Source: Syngnathus acus (taxonomy: Eukaryota; Chordata; Actinopteri; Syngnathiformes; Syngnathidae). From it: a stretch of DNA of 64,000 nt. Below the pieces are notes generated by a model that was not told the origin of the DNA, made no database searches, and saw only the letters and a program-made list of their open reading frames with translations. Location of the stretch: the NCBI RefSeq assembly GCF_901709675.1, contig NC_051099.1, positions 8,556,001 through 8,620,000 on the forward strand, written 5' to 3'. Made by a program: the position numbers and the translations under genes. Every line of letters starts with the position of its first letter. Positions within the stretch are counted from its first letter, which is position 1. This document shows positions 27,907-39,600 of this stretch, in pieces.

Positions 27907-28800
27907 AGCCTCTGAAGCTTCTGAAGCTTGCTAGACACAACGCACCATTTGAAAGCGTTTCTCCCAGAGTCGATTATTCAGACCTCCAGGGGGCCCTATG
28001 CAAAAATATGCTGCAAACCGGACAGCGCTACTAGTCTAGACAAGTTACTACAAGTGACAGAATGATAACGTCACGCGAGTCGCGCGAGGCCTAACGCTAA
28101 CTGCGTAGTGCGCGTATTGGGCGCACCGGTACTGGTTACTCCCATTTTAAAGATAACCAAGGCAACACATCACTAACGCGGTACCAAGACTGACCTGTAG
28201 GACGCAGTACGTTACCAGAGGGAAACCAGACTTTCCGAAAATGGGAGGAATAAGCGTATTTTCCCTGCAAAAAAATATATATTACAAGTGTCTATATTAA
28301 TAGTTTAAACTGTGAACAGAGCACAAATTGTAATCTCAAAACGGTTTCAAATCATTAAAAAAATGACACCGATTATTTGTTTTTATGGTCAAATTAATAC
28401 CTATCCAATTAGTACTGGCACGCAATAATGCTGTTTGTTAACATGTTGCTGTTTTTCCTCTGAAAAACACCAGCACTGATTTTCAAGTAAGTGCCTTGCA
28501 ATGAACAGGTTGAGGCACATGGTGGCACTATACATTCAAGTACGTACGACTCTGCAGCTTGAAGGTGAACCCTTCACCAGATTCTCTCACGTATTATCTG
28601 GATGTATTTATTTTAACCTCATTATGGCATTAACAACGTAGTCAAATGCAACAGAGAACGTTACACCGATCCAGCACTTTTCTTGATGCAGTAACAAGTA
28701 CCTTTTCCAAAACGTTGCGTTCTGTATATCTATATATTTCTGTATTTCTATATATTCTAGTATTCTGTTTATCAAAATAAAGTTATGCACAAATCCCAGC
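27907..28800 (+). other. omg: omg 3' UTR
   Basis: From the TGA to about 20 bases past the AATAAA at 28776. Mostly AT-rich, with a CpG-rich island-like patch at about 28060-28145 (ACGTCACGCGAGTCGCGCGAG and neighbours) that stands out from its surroundings. Confidence 0.55.
28776..28781 (+). terminator. omg: omg polyadenylation signal
   Basis: AATAAA followed by TTATGTG at +30, a plausible GT-rich downstream element. Confidence 0.55.
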
Positions 28801-30740
28801 TTTTGTCACTTATGTGTTAAAACCACTTTTCAGAAGACCTTATTGTGCTTCACTTTATAAAATCGGACGTGGAGTTTTTATTCTAACACAGTACGATGAA
28901 TTATTCAGCGACTACATCTCCCATGAGTAAGCCTACTAACTAAGCATAAAAGCATTAATCCCAGTCAGGCCTTTCTTCTCACTTAATCACAATTGACAAC
29001 TCGCTACTGCGCGCACGGCTTTGAAAGGTAATCAGAGAGCGATAACTCTCAAATAAAATACGGTTTATTTTCATGAAAAATGTGCGGATAATAGTATAAT
29101 ACAGTGGATTGTATCTCAAATAGAGTGACTAGCATAATATCACCAACACGTAAAGTGTAATATTTTTTGACACTTTTTCTATTCTAACAGGAGCTTGTTC
29201 ACTTTGATTTTTCACGCAACAAAATAATGCAGCAATTCGTGCACGGAGACACACCCGCAAGGTGTGGATGTTTTGAGAGGAGACATGGGAAAGAAACATG
29301 GCAGAATCTGTGGACCCCTCACCCCGCTCATGCCCGGGAGCTAGAGAACATCTGATGAGCATCACCCACACTGATAATTTCATCTAATAATGCATTTGAC
29401 ATTTCTCTGCAGAAAGTAATTGATCAAACAGAAAAACTACATTGCTGAAAATTGTATTGTATTAAATGATATTGCTAAAAATAAAGTTTGAGTTGCATCT
29501 TTTTATGTTTTGTACTTTTACTGTAGGCCACTGCAAGTTGCTGTGGAGAATCGTCATCAAATCTAATGATCTTGCATTCAAATTCAAACACAAAAAGATG
29601 CACCTCTATAATTGGTATTTAATCTCCCCAGCTGCTTTTAGCTTCAGAACTTTATGACACTCTCTTCAAAGTAGTGTGCTGTAGAAGGTAGTGCTGCCTC
29701 ATAGCAGGCAATTATTTTGGCTTCTCCAGACAACACAAAGTTGTCAGATTTCTCTTCTCCTAATAACTGACAAGGTGTAGAAGGCTTGTATCATTTACTG
29801 TTGCCATTGCTCCCCCCTCCCCCCACCCTTTTCATCTCTCTGTCTGGGCTTGTTTGTTTGGAGTGGACTGACGCTTTCCTTTTACAGTGACTATTAGGCT
29901 GTATGCCTTTGTAAGCAGCACAACCCGATGTGCCTTTGTGATGTTTTTTTCATTTTCCTAAACCATTCAGCCGTTACTATAGAGAAATGACCTCTAAAAG
30001 GCCCATGACAATAAAGTATCACCAATATAGTGAGCCCTCACCTTATGATATTAAACCCAATGAGAAGCTGTTTGAACTCTCTTTGTGCCAGCCACACAGC
30101 CACAGGATCAATCGTAACCCCCAAATCAGGCTGTTACCCAACCAAAGGACGCTCCAATGTTGCACATAAAGTTTATCTGATAAAAGCTAATCTGTATTGA
30201 CAGCTTGCGTCTATATGCCAAGAGGCTCGCCGTCTCTCTCAGCCAAGAGCAATGTTTTCCCGTCTGGGTGCTGATCAACTAAAAAGGGAATGTGGAGGAA
30301 TTTGGAACGACCGAGGCATATTCCAGCTGAAGCCGAGAGACTGATGAGACAGGCAAAATTCAACCCTTCGGCATAGTTGAGGGGGTGGGGGATTTAGATG
30401 TGGTGGATCTCACTTCTTGTCTCCATGGCGCAGACAAGGCAAGGTCGGTGTTGAGGTCATTGTTTGCAGTGTCAGAGAAGAATGCGTGGTGGCACCCAGT
30501 TAGCAGGAAAAATCAAACAAAGGAGGTTAGCGTATAGTATACAACACAACGAAATTTGGATCCAACTAACATGGCTTCAAATTGGTCATTTATGAATAAT
30601 TGGTTATTAGTGTAAAAATACAATTTGAATAGGATTAGCACACCAAAAGCAGCACCAAAGTGCCGAATTGAAAACATTCTGCCAAAGAATCTACTTTTCA
30701 GTTGTCCTGCTTGCAGCACAGCTTCTTTGCCGGGGAATTC

Positions 30741-30754
30741 GCGCCACCTTGTGG
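30741..30754 (-). promoter_or_regulatory. CTCF-type motif, reverse
   Basis: The minus strand reads CCACAAGGTGGCGC, one mismatch from CCASYAGRKGGCRC. It lies between omg and msi2 and points towards the forward motif at 4305. Confidence 0.5.
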
Positions 30755-32708
30755 CGGCTTGCCCGATCACGTGATACACTGTTAAAAAAGGAGTTCCTGG
30801 AGTTTTGAATAATGCCCCACATTTTAAGATACAAGCGTATCTGCAGGCTCAGCGAGGCGCAAGCTCCAAAAAACAGGAATGGTAAGCAGTTAAAACTGCT
30901 GGGTTAATTTGAAAACCCAAATCAACCCAGTTTTTGTACAAAAATGGGTTATTTTGTCAATTTGTTTCACCCAAGTTGGTTTATTTTAACCCAGCATTTA
31001 AGGCAGTAGTGGTGTTTTACATTGCCTCTCCCTGTGGAGCTATTGTTTTCAGCTCCTTCCTCAATCTCAGCAGAACTCTCCAAAATGTCGACACGCACCT
31101 CGGCCCTCCCGCTGCCTCCTGTACAGGTGACAGGATGGCTCCTCGCAGGGCTTGAACACTGTTCTCCATCATGTGCGGCACACACGCTCTTGCCAGAGTC
31201 GTCACAGACTCCAGAGGCTCGGTGGGAGCAGCAGGGGCATGTACTTATCTCCTGGCCCAGTGGAGCAGGTAAATGATGTCATCGTCATCCACTCGTAATT
31301 GAGCAGCATTGGCTGAAAGAGACCCACATCCAAATGCTTTTTTAATATAAGTCCAAATGGCAAGACGATGACATGTTAATATTTGATTTGAAAATAAAGA
31401 CCCTTTTAAGTTTCATATTGATTGATTATGTACAAAGGGGAATAAATCACCTTCAACAGAAACTATTAGTGGAAGTTCTGTTGAGTTGGGTGCATGTGCA
31501 GCTGGCATGCTTTTGGCTTTAAAGCAAGGCCACACATTCGTACCTCCCGCCTCATTTTTGGGGGCAGGATATACTCTGCCCCTCGCCTAAACTGCCGGTC
31601 ACGGCAATGTGGTCGAAAAAGCAACCTCACCATTCATCTTGGCTCAACCTTGGCAGAGGTCTGCGCTCTCCTAAGTGCTATTCGAGTTTAGAAACATGAT
31701 CCCACCTGGAGTCATATAGATTTTAGATAGAGCGGAAAGCGCAAAGTGAAACACAATCTGTACTATTACATTGGTTTTTCTTCAGAGTTGTTGAGTTACT
31801 ATTTTTTTTTTTGCTTGACATATCATGCAGAGTGAGTCAAGTACAACGATCACCCCCAACCCCGACACTTAATGGAGAAAGAATAGAGAGGTGGATACTT
31901 GCAGCGTTCTCACATAGGGACATGTAAGTACTGGAGAGAATTATATGTGTTTCATAAGTTAATACGCATCATGGTTGGTTGCACGGTTCTAAAAATGACA
32001 TTTTTCATGTCAATGTCCTGCTAGTTATTAGCCATCATGCTTTTGGCTACATACTATTTACGTAAGCATTTACTCGGCAAAATTAATTAGTGTACGTAAT
32101 CGATGCTCAATTAATTGTACAACCCATATTTACGCTCACAATAAGTTCCATTTCCGTCCCATGGTTATCGTCACAACATCAATATTACACTTTCATTTCT
32201 TAGTAATGTGATTAAATGTCTGCATATCGCAGTGGCCCCATCTTTGTGGAATGTTAGCGTGTAGCCCCTGGCACAGCTTAATTAACTCATCTGCCGAGTT
32301 AAAGCAGGAATAATGAAAGAAATCATTTATCAGCAGAGCATCCTTCCCACTGATCTGCCTTCAAATGGTTTCTCTAACAAAGGTACGCATATGATAACCA
32401 CCTTTGGGAAAACAAACGCATCAACGATGAAAACAAGAATCTTTCATTTATTCCGCCAGTTTCAACTGATAATTTATGGTCAGGATGGGCTTTTTAAGCG
32501 AGATGAAAGGGCTGACAGACTGCAGTTTGGTGGGTGGCTAATTCCTGAAATAGGACTGTCAATTATGCATGTTACGGCCTGGCTTCCTCCCTGCAGTCGG
32601 AGCCTCGCTCGCTTTGGTTAAACAGAGGGAGGAAAGAAAGACACTAGAGGGAGACACTTTGTGCGCATCTGCAGCTTTCATGGCTTCACAGGCCAAACAT
32701 ATGAGGGG

Positions 32709-32806
32709 CACACACACACGCACGCACGCACGCACGCACACACACGCACGCACGTACGCACGCACGCACGCACGCACACACACGCACGCACGCACGCACA
32801 CACGCA

Positions 32807-32876
<70 letters not shown>

Positions 32877-32877
32877 A
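32709..32877. repeat. (CA)n with CACG variants, microsatellite
   Basis: About 170 bases of CACACACG and GCAC units followed by pure (CA)n. Long frames across it on both strands are artefacts of the repeat. Confidence 0.95.
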
Positions 32878-33024
32878 AAAGCCCTCCAGAGAAAAGCATG
32901 ATGACTCAATCCAGAGTGATCAATAGAAAATCATTGTTAGCTCCAAAGGATAACATCCTGTTTAATTAATATCCTGAGCAATATAGCAAATTCATGTATG
33001 TGAAAATAAACTTTTCTTCTTTTT

Positions 33025-33092
33025 TGTATTTATTTATTTATTTTTATTTTTTTTTAAATTAATTTATTTATTTATTTACTTACTTACTTATC
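33025..33092. repeat. (TTTA)n/(TTAC)n low-complexity tract
   Basis: TATTTATTTATTTATTTTTA passing into ATTTATTTACTTACTTACTT; simple repeat. Confidence 0.85.
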
Positions 33093-34649
33093 CTAGCATC
33101 TGCAACAATTACGGCAAGTACAGTCGTAAATGTGAAATCTCCCAAACGAAACCCAAAGCAGGAATTATGTGGGTGGAAAGGCGTTTTCACCTTGATCCAA
33201 GAACAATTTGGCCAAGGTCGAAGGAATATTGCGAGGGTTTTAAAATGATGACCGCGACAGGAAATAGGAGGCGTGCTCTGCAAAACTCCGTCTCGTAACT
33301 CTGTTGCTTCTCTCACTTTCTTTCTGCTCTCAGCTCTTTCACACACTATCAATTTTATTTTTCTCCAAAGCCTCAAATCCTCCAGTTTTCATGCAAAGGC
33401 TCGATTCGTTACAAGCGCTTCTCCATGCCGGGTTGCCCCTCTTTAGAAAAGAGGTTCATCTTTTGCTATTGAACTGCGGGGGATGCATTTACACTGACAC
33501 AACTATGCTTTCAGAAATCCCTGCAATCCAAAATATGACTGTAAATGTTTCATTAAGGTTCCACACAGATTGGTTCATAGAATTCCCTTGGAAAAAATCC
33601 TGCATTGAATATTTTCCCCTGCCGGGACCTTTTAAAAAGGCTTCAAAGCCATAATAATATACCATCATTGAATCTTTGCTCATACCTTGTTATGAACTCA
33701 GCACATTCATTTGAATTCCGCTAAAGGATGACATGCTAGGTGGTGAGGTGGAGATTTTATTCTCCTAGCTTTAAAACCTCCATCAAATATTGTGAGATGT
33801 CACACTTTGAGCGTCGCTTCTTTCACGTTTGATTTGATTCGTCTTTCTTGCCCTGTGCTGTTGAAAATCACAGAATCAAAAAGCTGTGATAACAATGTTT
33901 AAAAAAGAAAATGGAATAAGCCAACCTCCACTGCAAAATCGGAGACAGATTTGAGCGTAACAACAAAAATGCAGCTCTCTTAAATCAGCCAAACAGGGAA
34001 GTTTTTGTAAATAATTGTTAATAAAACATCAAATGGCACAGGGCAAAACAATACAGCAAAAAATCGACTTCCTTTTCACACAGGATTTTACACTTTTATA
34101 TTCTTTGACAGATGTGTGCTTCACCAAATAGTCACCAATTGCTTTGTTTTCCCCTTCCCTCTAGACACAGGCGGCTGCAATGTGGCCACCTGACTAGAGA
34201 TATATCCTCAAATACCCCCCCCCCCCTTAAAAAAAAATGTCATTTGTCGTTGTTGTTTTTTTTAAATCAAAGCCACTGTTTGAAAAACATGCTGCCAAGC
34301 CAGATAAGGAAGTCTTGGTGGTAGTGCTCCTCATGGACAGGCCTATTCACCAAAAGTTCCCTGAATGTAAACGATAGAACGGGGCTCAGTAGTCACGTTT
34401 CGGGCAGTCGAAATATTCAAAACATATCAAGCATTGTGTCCCAGTAGTTTGGCCTATCCTTACAAGGTTGCACGTTTCTAAATAGAAATCTATAGGAAAA
34501 ATGTAAACCAAAAATGTAAGACAAAGGAGCATCCGTTTTTTTCCCAGGTCATCGCAGTGGGATGTGATTGACATTTAACAGTGTTGCCCTGATAAAAGAG
34601 ATTTTATCAATCATGTAGAGAAGAACCAAATCTGTCATATGAAGAAACA

Positions 34650-34775
34650 CAAATGTCCAATCGAGCGGTTGCATAAGTGTGCCAACCCCAAATTGAACAC
34701 TTAATTACAGCACTCAGTCCTTTTGACACATGTTGACTTGGCAATATTAGGCCACTCTCCGTTGCAAAGGTGCCT
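34650..34775 (+). repeat. fragment of a Tc1/mariner-type teleost repeat
   Basis: Phrases TTGCATAAGTGTGCCAA, AATTACAGCACTCAGTCC, TTGACTTGGCAATATT and CCACTCTCCGTTGCAAA occur in the same order as in a high-copy fish repeat known to me (TTGCATAAGTGTGCACA…ACAGCACTCAGTCTTTTTG…TTGACTTGGCAATATTTG…CACTCTTCTTTGCAAA). No transposase remains. Confidence 0.6.
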
Positions 34776-36339
34776 AAAAATGAGTTGAACATTACAAATA
34801 AAACCCGTATTGTATGAGGGTATGGCATCAATCCCCGTGGGAAAAGACTTCCATAATGAATGGAGATGTGAAAGGCCGTGCCTCGGGGTCGGCAGAAAGG
34901 ATTTGGAGCTTTTTGTGCACTGGAAACCTGCTTGTATATGGGTTTAATGGCTCAGGAGACTTACTCCGATAATCAGCTAACCCTCCGGACCAAGTGTAGG
35001 TAAGATTTTGAACATTTGCAGACTCTGCTTTCTCCTGTATTGTTGGCGGCTTTTGAGTTACCGAATAGTGATTTCCTGTATTGATTCACTGACGTAAACG
35101 TGTTTTAATTTCATCGCGTACATGGCTTGGTTAATAAAAACAGGCTTGCTGTGTGAATGTATTTTACGGTTCATGCTTGAATGTGGCAGGCTCATTCATG
35201 TGCACCCCACTGAAACATAAAAGTCCGATTGGCCGACCATAAATCGTCCTATAAAAGCAGCTTTGCAAGCTGCTTAGACAAACATTAAATTACACCATTG
35301 TCAAAATGTAGTTGTGATTCAATTGTTGCAATTGGCTGACGACCAGTTCAGGGTGTACCAAAAAATAATTTTAGCAAGTTTGGGTTCAAACATCATGTCA
35401 TCAACCTGTATTTATGCTAGCATACACAAGGAGTCCGCTAACCTGTTTTCCAGGTTTGGCCGCATGACATTTAGCATGTTTGAGAATATTTGCCATTTTT
35501 TCACATGTCCTGAGTGTTGTTAGTCACCTAAATGTTGAACAGAGGGTGTGATTTACTGAAGTCAAATTCCTTGTTTGGCACGCTCAAACATGGCGAATAA
35601 AAACTCTTGAATCTTGAATGTAGAGGAATTACTGATGCATTCCAGGAAAGTGGGAAGTTGGACTTTTACGAGTGTGACCTCCGACCTCTGGCCAGTGCAC
35701 TGAAACGCCGCGCAAACTGGGAGGTCCAACTCACAAAGTCGGAGAAATTAATATCTTGACTTCACGAGTTGCTTCAAAGTGATTCCACTCAACAATGGTG
35801 ACCCCCCCATGGAGTAGATGGCAAAACATAATGAACAATATTGTTAATATAGATTTTTTTAGTTATTCAACATACTTTTCTGTAGGTTGGCAGAGTCCAA
35901 TTGCGAGTCCGCCGTGGCCCATGGGCTCAGGTAACAACCAGCACAGACTCACCCGTTTTCTGGCTTTGGTCATGTGACGTTTGTAAGCGGAACACTGTGA
36001 GCTGAGGAGACACTGTGATGTCATTTTCAGCCGATAGCAAGTGGCAGTACAAGGCAAAATACCACCCTCCCCTGATATGGATAAAAACAGGTGCTTTATG
36101 CTTAATTAATATTCCACAAACACAATATCAATTTGAATAGGGTCTTTATACTAGTGTTTGTGTGTGTGGGTGGGGGTATAGAATAAATTATCAAGGAAAT
36201 TTTGAACTTGACTTCCCCTTTAAGCAGACAGCCATCCCTTCTTTCCACATTAGACTGTGCACCTGCTTGGAGGTGCAATAGGACACTTTCACTTCTCGTG
36301 CTTTATTGCTTAATGTAATGACAAATAGGAGGATTTCGT

Positions 36340-36621
36340 CGCAGATTGCCGGAGTTGACGTCAATCGGATCGGTTAGGCGACAGGGCGAGGCCCCGCCCC
36401 CTGTGGGCCAAGGTAGAGCGGACTGCGTGGAGAGAAGGAAGGGGAGGGGGGAGGAGGAAGGGGAGGGAGGAGGGAGCAGGGGGCTGAGCTGATCCCACGT
36501 GTGACGCTGTCGTTCCCGGCTCAGTAATATTCTCATAGCGGGGCTTTGCATATCTCCTGCCCGTCTGTGTGTCTGTCACTGTCACTGTTCCTGTAGTCCC
36601 AGCCGATAGTTAGGAATAGCT
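36340..36621 (+). promoter_or_regulatory. msi2: msi2 promoter and 5' UTR
   Basis: CpG-containing, GC-rich stretch directly before the msi2 start codon. It contains a perfect CRE TGACGTCA (36356-36363), a GC box GCCCCGCCCC (36391-36400), a polypurine tract (36429-36476) and an E-box CACGTG (36496-36501). No TATA box at a fixed place is obvious. The transcription start is not defined by sequence. Confidence 0.6.
36429..36476 (+). promoter_or_regulatory. polypurine G-rich tract in msi2 promoter
   Basis: 48 consecutive purines with several runs of three to six G (GGGGAGGGGGGAGGAGG and more). The + strand can form a G-quadruplex, and the duplex could form a triplex. Confidence 0.6.
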
Positions 36622-39600
36622 ATGGAAGGAGACGGGAGTCAAGCCACATCCGGAAGCCTAAGCGACTCACAACATGACCCGGGGTAAGAATCTTTGCACG
36701 ACATTCAAGCCGTGTTTTGTGCATGTTTGCAAGATCTTCGAGTGGACTTGGACTGGCGTGCAGGATTCGTCCACACGTCACGCACTCGCTGCCTTTCAAG
36801 GGGGCAGTTTTGGAGAGCTTTCAGCGCGACTGCCCCCCCTTTCCTATAACAGCGAGCGAGACTGTTATTCCGACTCGATCGGTCGCGCTTTATCCTTTAA
36901 GGTCGCTTTTAGAACTAGTTAGTCGTCAAAATGGCCGAACTGACATCTGGACTCACTTGTGTTGTGTTTCCCCCTTCCAGTAAAATGTTTATCGGTGGCC
37001 TCAGCTGGCAAACCTCACCAGGTGAGACTGTTTTCCTCTCGGACAACCCTGTCCTTGCATTTCGTCTTGTTTGCGTGTTGTTTGTTGACTGTGTGTTTGC
37101 GGCGATTGTCGTCGCGGTGGCGTGCGAATGCGTGCGTGCACGAGTGCACACTGTGGGATGTTTCGGTTGGTGTGTGCACGGCGTTATTTCCGATCTTCGT
37201 CCACATCTCAAGTCCTCTATTCGACCCCTATATGCGCATCGCGGCGGTGCTGCTGGTGGAGGGGGCGGGGTGTGTGTGTGTGTGTGCGCGCGCGCGCGTG
37301 TGCGTGCGTGTGTTTTTCATTTTCATTATCACAACGTGTGCGTTGTCTTTCTAATGACCTGATGTGATTCATCTGTCCACAGACAGCCTTAGAGACTATT
37401 TTAGTAAATTTGGAGAAATAAGAGAATGTATGGTGATGCGAGACCCCACGACGAAACGCTCAAGGTAAATAAAATGCTGGTGGACTTTTTCTCTCATGCA
37501 GCGATATCGCTTTACTTTTGTTTCGTGGTTAATCCACTGTTTGTGTGTGCGCGCGTGTGTGTGTGGGTGAGAGAGAAGCGGAGAGCGCGTGCATGCGCGC
37601 GCGCGCGCGCGCGCCTGCGTGTGGTTTCCCAGCGAGCCAGATAAGCTTAAATGCTCGCTGCTGTAAAGCTGCGACCGAATGCAATTTGACATTGACTTTG
37701 TGACTGCAGCACAGTGTGGCGAATAGCGTGCTCACTTTCAGTTTCTGCCACAGGACGTCCGCAATCTGGATGATAAACGCATGCACTGTACCACGACTGT
37801 TTTAGCAAGAAACAAACAACACTGTTAAGATACCGAGGTCAAAGCAATATGACGCGCTTTGCGATGTAGTCTTGCATTCGAAACAATCCCAAGTTGTTTA
37901 ATTTTTTCCTTTGCATGCATGCATTTTAACACCGTTGTTGTTTGTGTCTTTGCTTTGCAGAGGATTTGGGTTTGTGACATTTACAGATGCTGCCAGCGTA
38001 GAAAAAGTCTTAGCTCAGCAACACCACGAATTAGACTCAAAGACGGTGAGTTAATTTCTTTTGACATTTTGGTAATTTTGTAAAGTCTGAGACTGTATGT
38101 GTTTTCAATGCCTGATGGAAAGCCCCACTTTGCTCAAGGTCACGAATAAGGGCTAAATGCACGATGGTCCTTTCGGCACTAATGCTGGCAATAAAACACA
38201 GCTCCACTGTGCAATATTATGTGTGCACGTTCACTTCTCTGGATGAATGAGACGGACACGCCCACCTCTTGACTTCCCCTCCACATGCAGCACACACACA
38301 CACGCACACGCGAGCGTGTACAGTGAAGAGCGTGCGGGCCCTTGTCCGCCACCTTGCTACTGTTGTCACGTTTTTGAAAAGGGGAAAAAGGGTTCCAAAT
38401 GCTCTCCTTAAAACATCCCAAAATACTTTATCTTTAAAAAAAAATCAAGGGAACTCGATGAGTTTACTTTCCTGTTAATATATTTAATATGTGACTTGTA
38501 TTTACTCGCTGTGTTTGTTGTGTGAAAATTTGTTGCATAGTGACAGAATAGATGTTTTTTAGCTCAAAATTTAGATGGCTGGGATTTCATTGAAATTAAT
38601 TTCTGCATATTGACAAAACACTTTTTCCCTTTTTGGCCTGTAAGATTATCAGAATGGACTTTGTGTATTTATTTTTACATTCAAATAATGTGCCTCGAAT
38701 ATAGTATTCTCAGATAAGTCAGTGTTTATAGATTCACAGGGATGGAGATTTTGTCTCTAGTTTTTACATTTGTAGTATTCCGAAATCTAGTGCATGTCAG
38801 AGCCTGAGAATTTTGGTTTGCTTTCGGATTTGCCACTTTCCCACAGTAGTTGCGCTCTTGTCAGCTCATGTCACCAAATTGCCTTAAGCTCTATTTATGT
38901 GCTATTGGGGACGAAGGTGATAAGATCACACTTTGTTCCATATGTTTCCAATTAGTAGCCACGGAGAGAAGACAGAAGTTCTTGAGAGCTAAATGAACAG
39001 CAAGTTACGACTGATGGTATCACAGAACTGTAAAATAGTAGCGATTCAGGTGTCTGAAGAGACGAGGTATTTTCAATCGTCTGTGAAATATTGAACTGGC
39101 AATTGACACTGTGAGAACTTTTCAACAGTGAAGTTGTCCTTTGTGCTGACAGCAGCGATTCCAAGAAGGAGTTAAAATTCCTTGTGCGCTTTTTAATTAT
39201 TCCGCTAAGCCTTTTCATAGGATTTAACCTGAGGACCTTGGGCTCATTCATTCGGTGTAGTACAGTACCTCCAGCTGACTGACTGTAATAGCTGGCCCAG
39301 CAATAAACTACCATGTTTTTGATTGTTGAAAAATGGCTTGAACCTTCGGGCAGATTTTAAATAATACCATTTTAATAAAGGAAAAAAGAATACAAAAAAA
39401 TAGGGAAAAATTAGTGTTGTTTTATCCATTTGATGATCGCAATGTTTAATAATGATAGTGTGACAGTCCAAATGTGATTATTATTGATTATTGACACATC
39501 TTCTTTGAAATAAATAGAAATGTATTAATTCTAAATTTTAAAAGAATTAAAAAAAAATAGGACCATGTCTTTGTGTGAGGGGACATGCCGAGAATGAGCG

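Larger units (their letters stand above)
28801..36300. other. omg-msi2 intergenic region
   Basis: 7.5 kb with no supported gene. It contains a reverse CTCF-type motif (30741-30754), a long CA/CACG microsatellite (32709-32877), a TTTA/TTAC tract (33025-33092) and a fragment of a Tc1-like repeat (34650-34775). Parts of low complexity break (29980-30170, 32270-32560) look non-repetitive and could be conserved non-coding elements of msi2, but this cannot be judged without alignment. No nf1-derived exon recognised. Confidence 0.6.

Noticed and set aside
31022-31276. 84-codon frame ending near a GTAAAT donor, with a possible acceptor near 31068
   Set aside because: No similarity to a known protein, no partner exons, and composition is not clearly coding.
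32559-32909. Long frames on both strands through Cys/Val and Thr/His repeats
   Set aside because: They are translations of the CA/CG microsatellite.
28801-36300. miR-193a/miR-365 hairpins, expected near NF1 in mammals
   Set aside because: Mature sequences were looked for by eye and not found; AATGCCCC near 30810 lacks the rest of miR-365.
22681-36300. nf1 exons on the minus strand
   Set aside because: None recognised; short or diverged exons could be missed without alignment.
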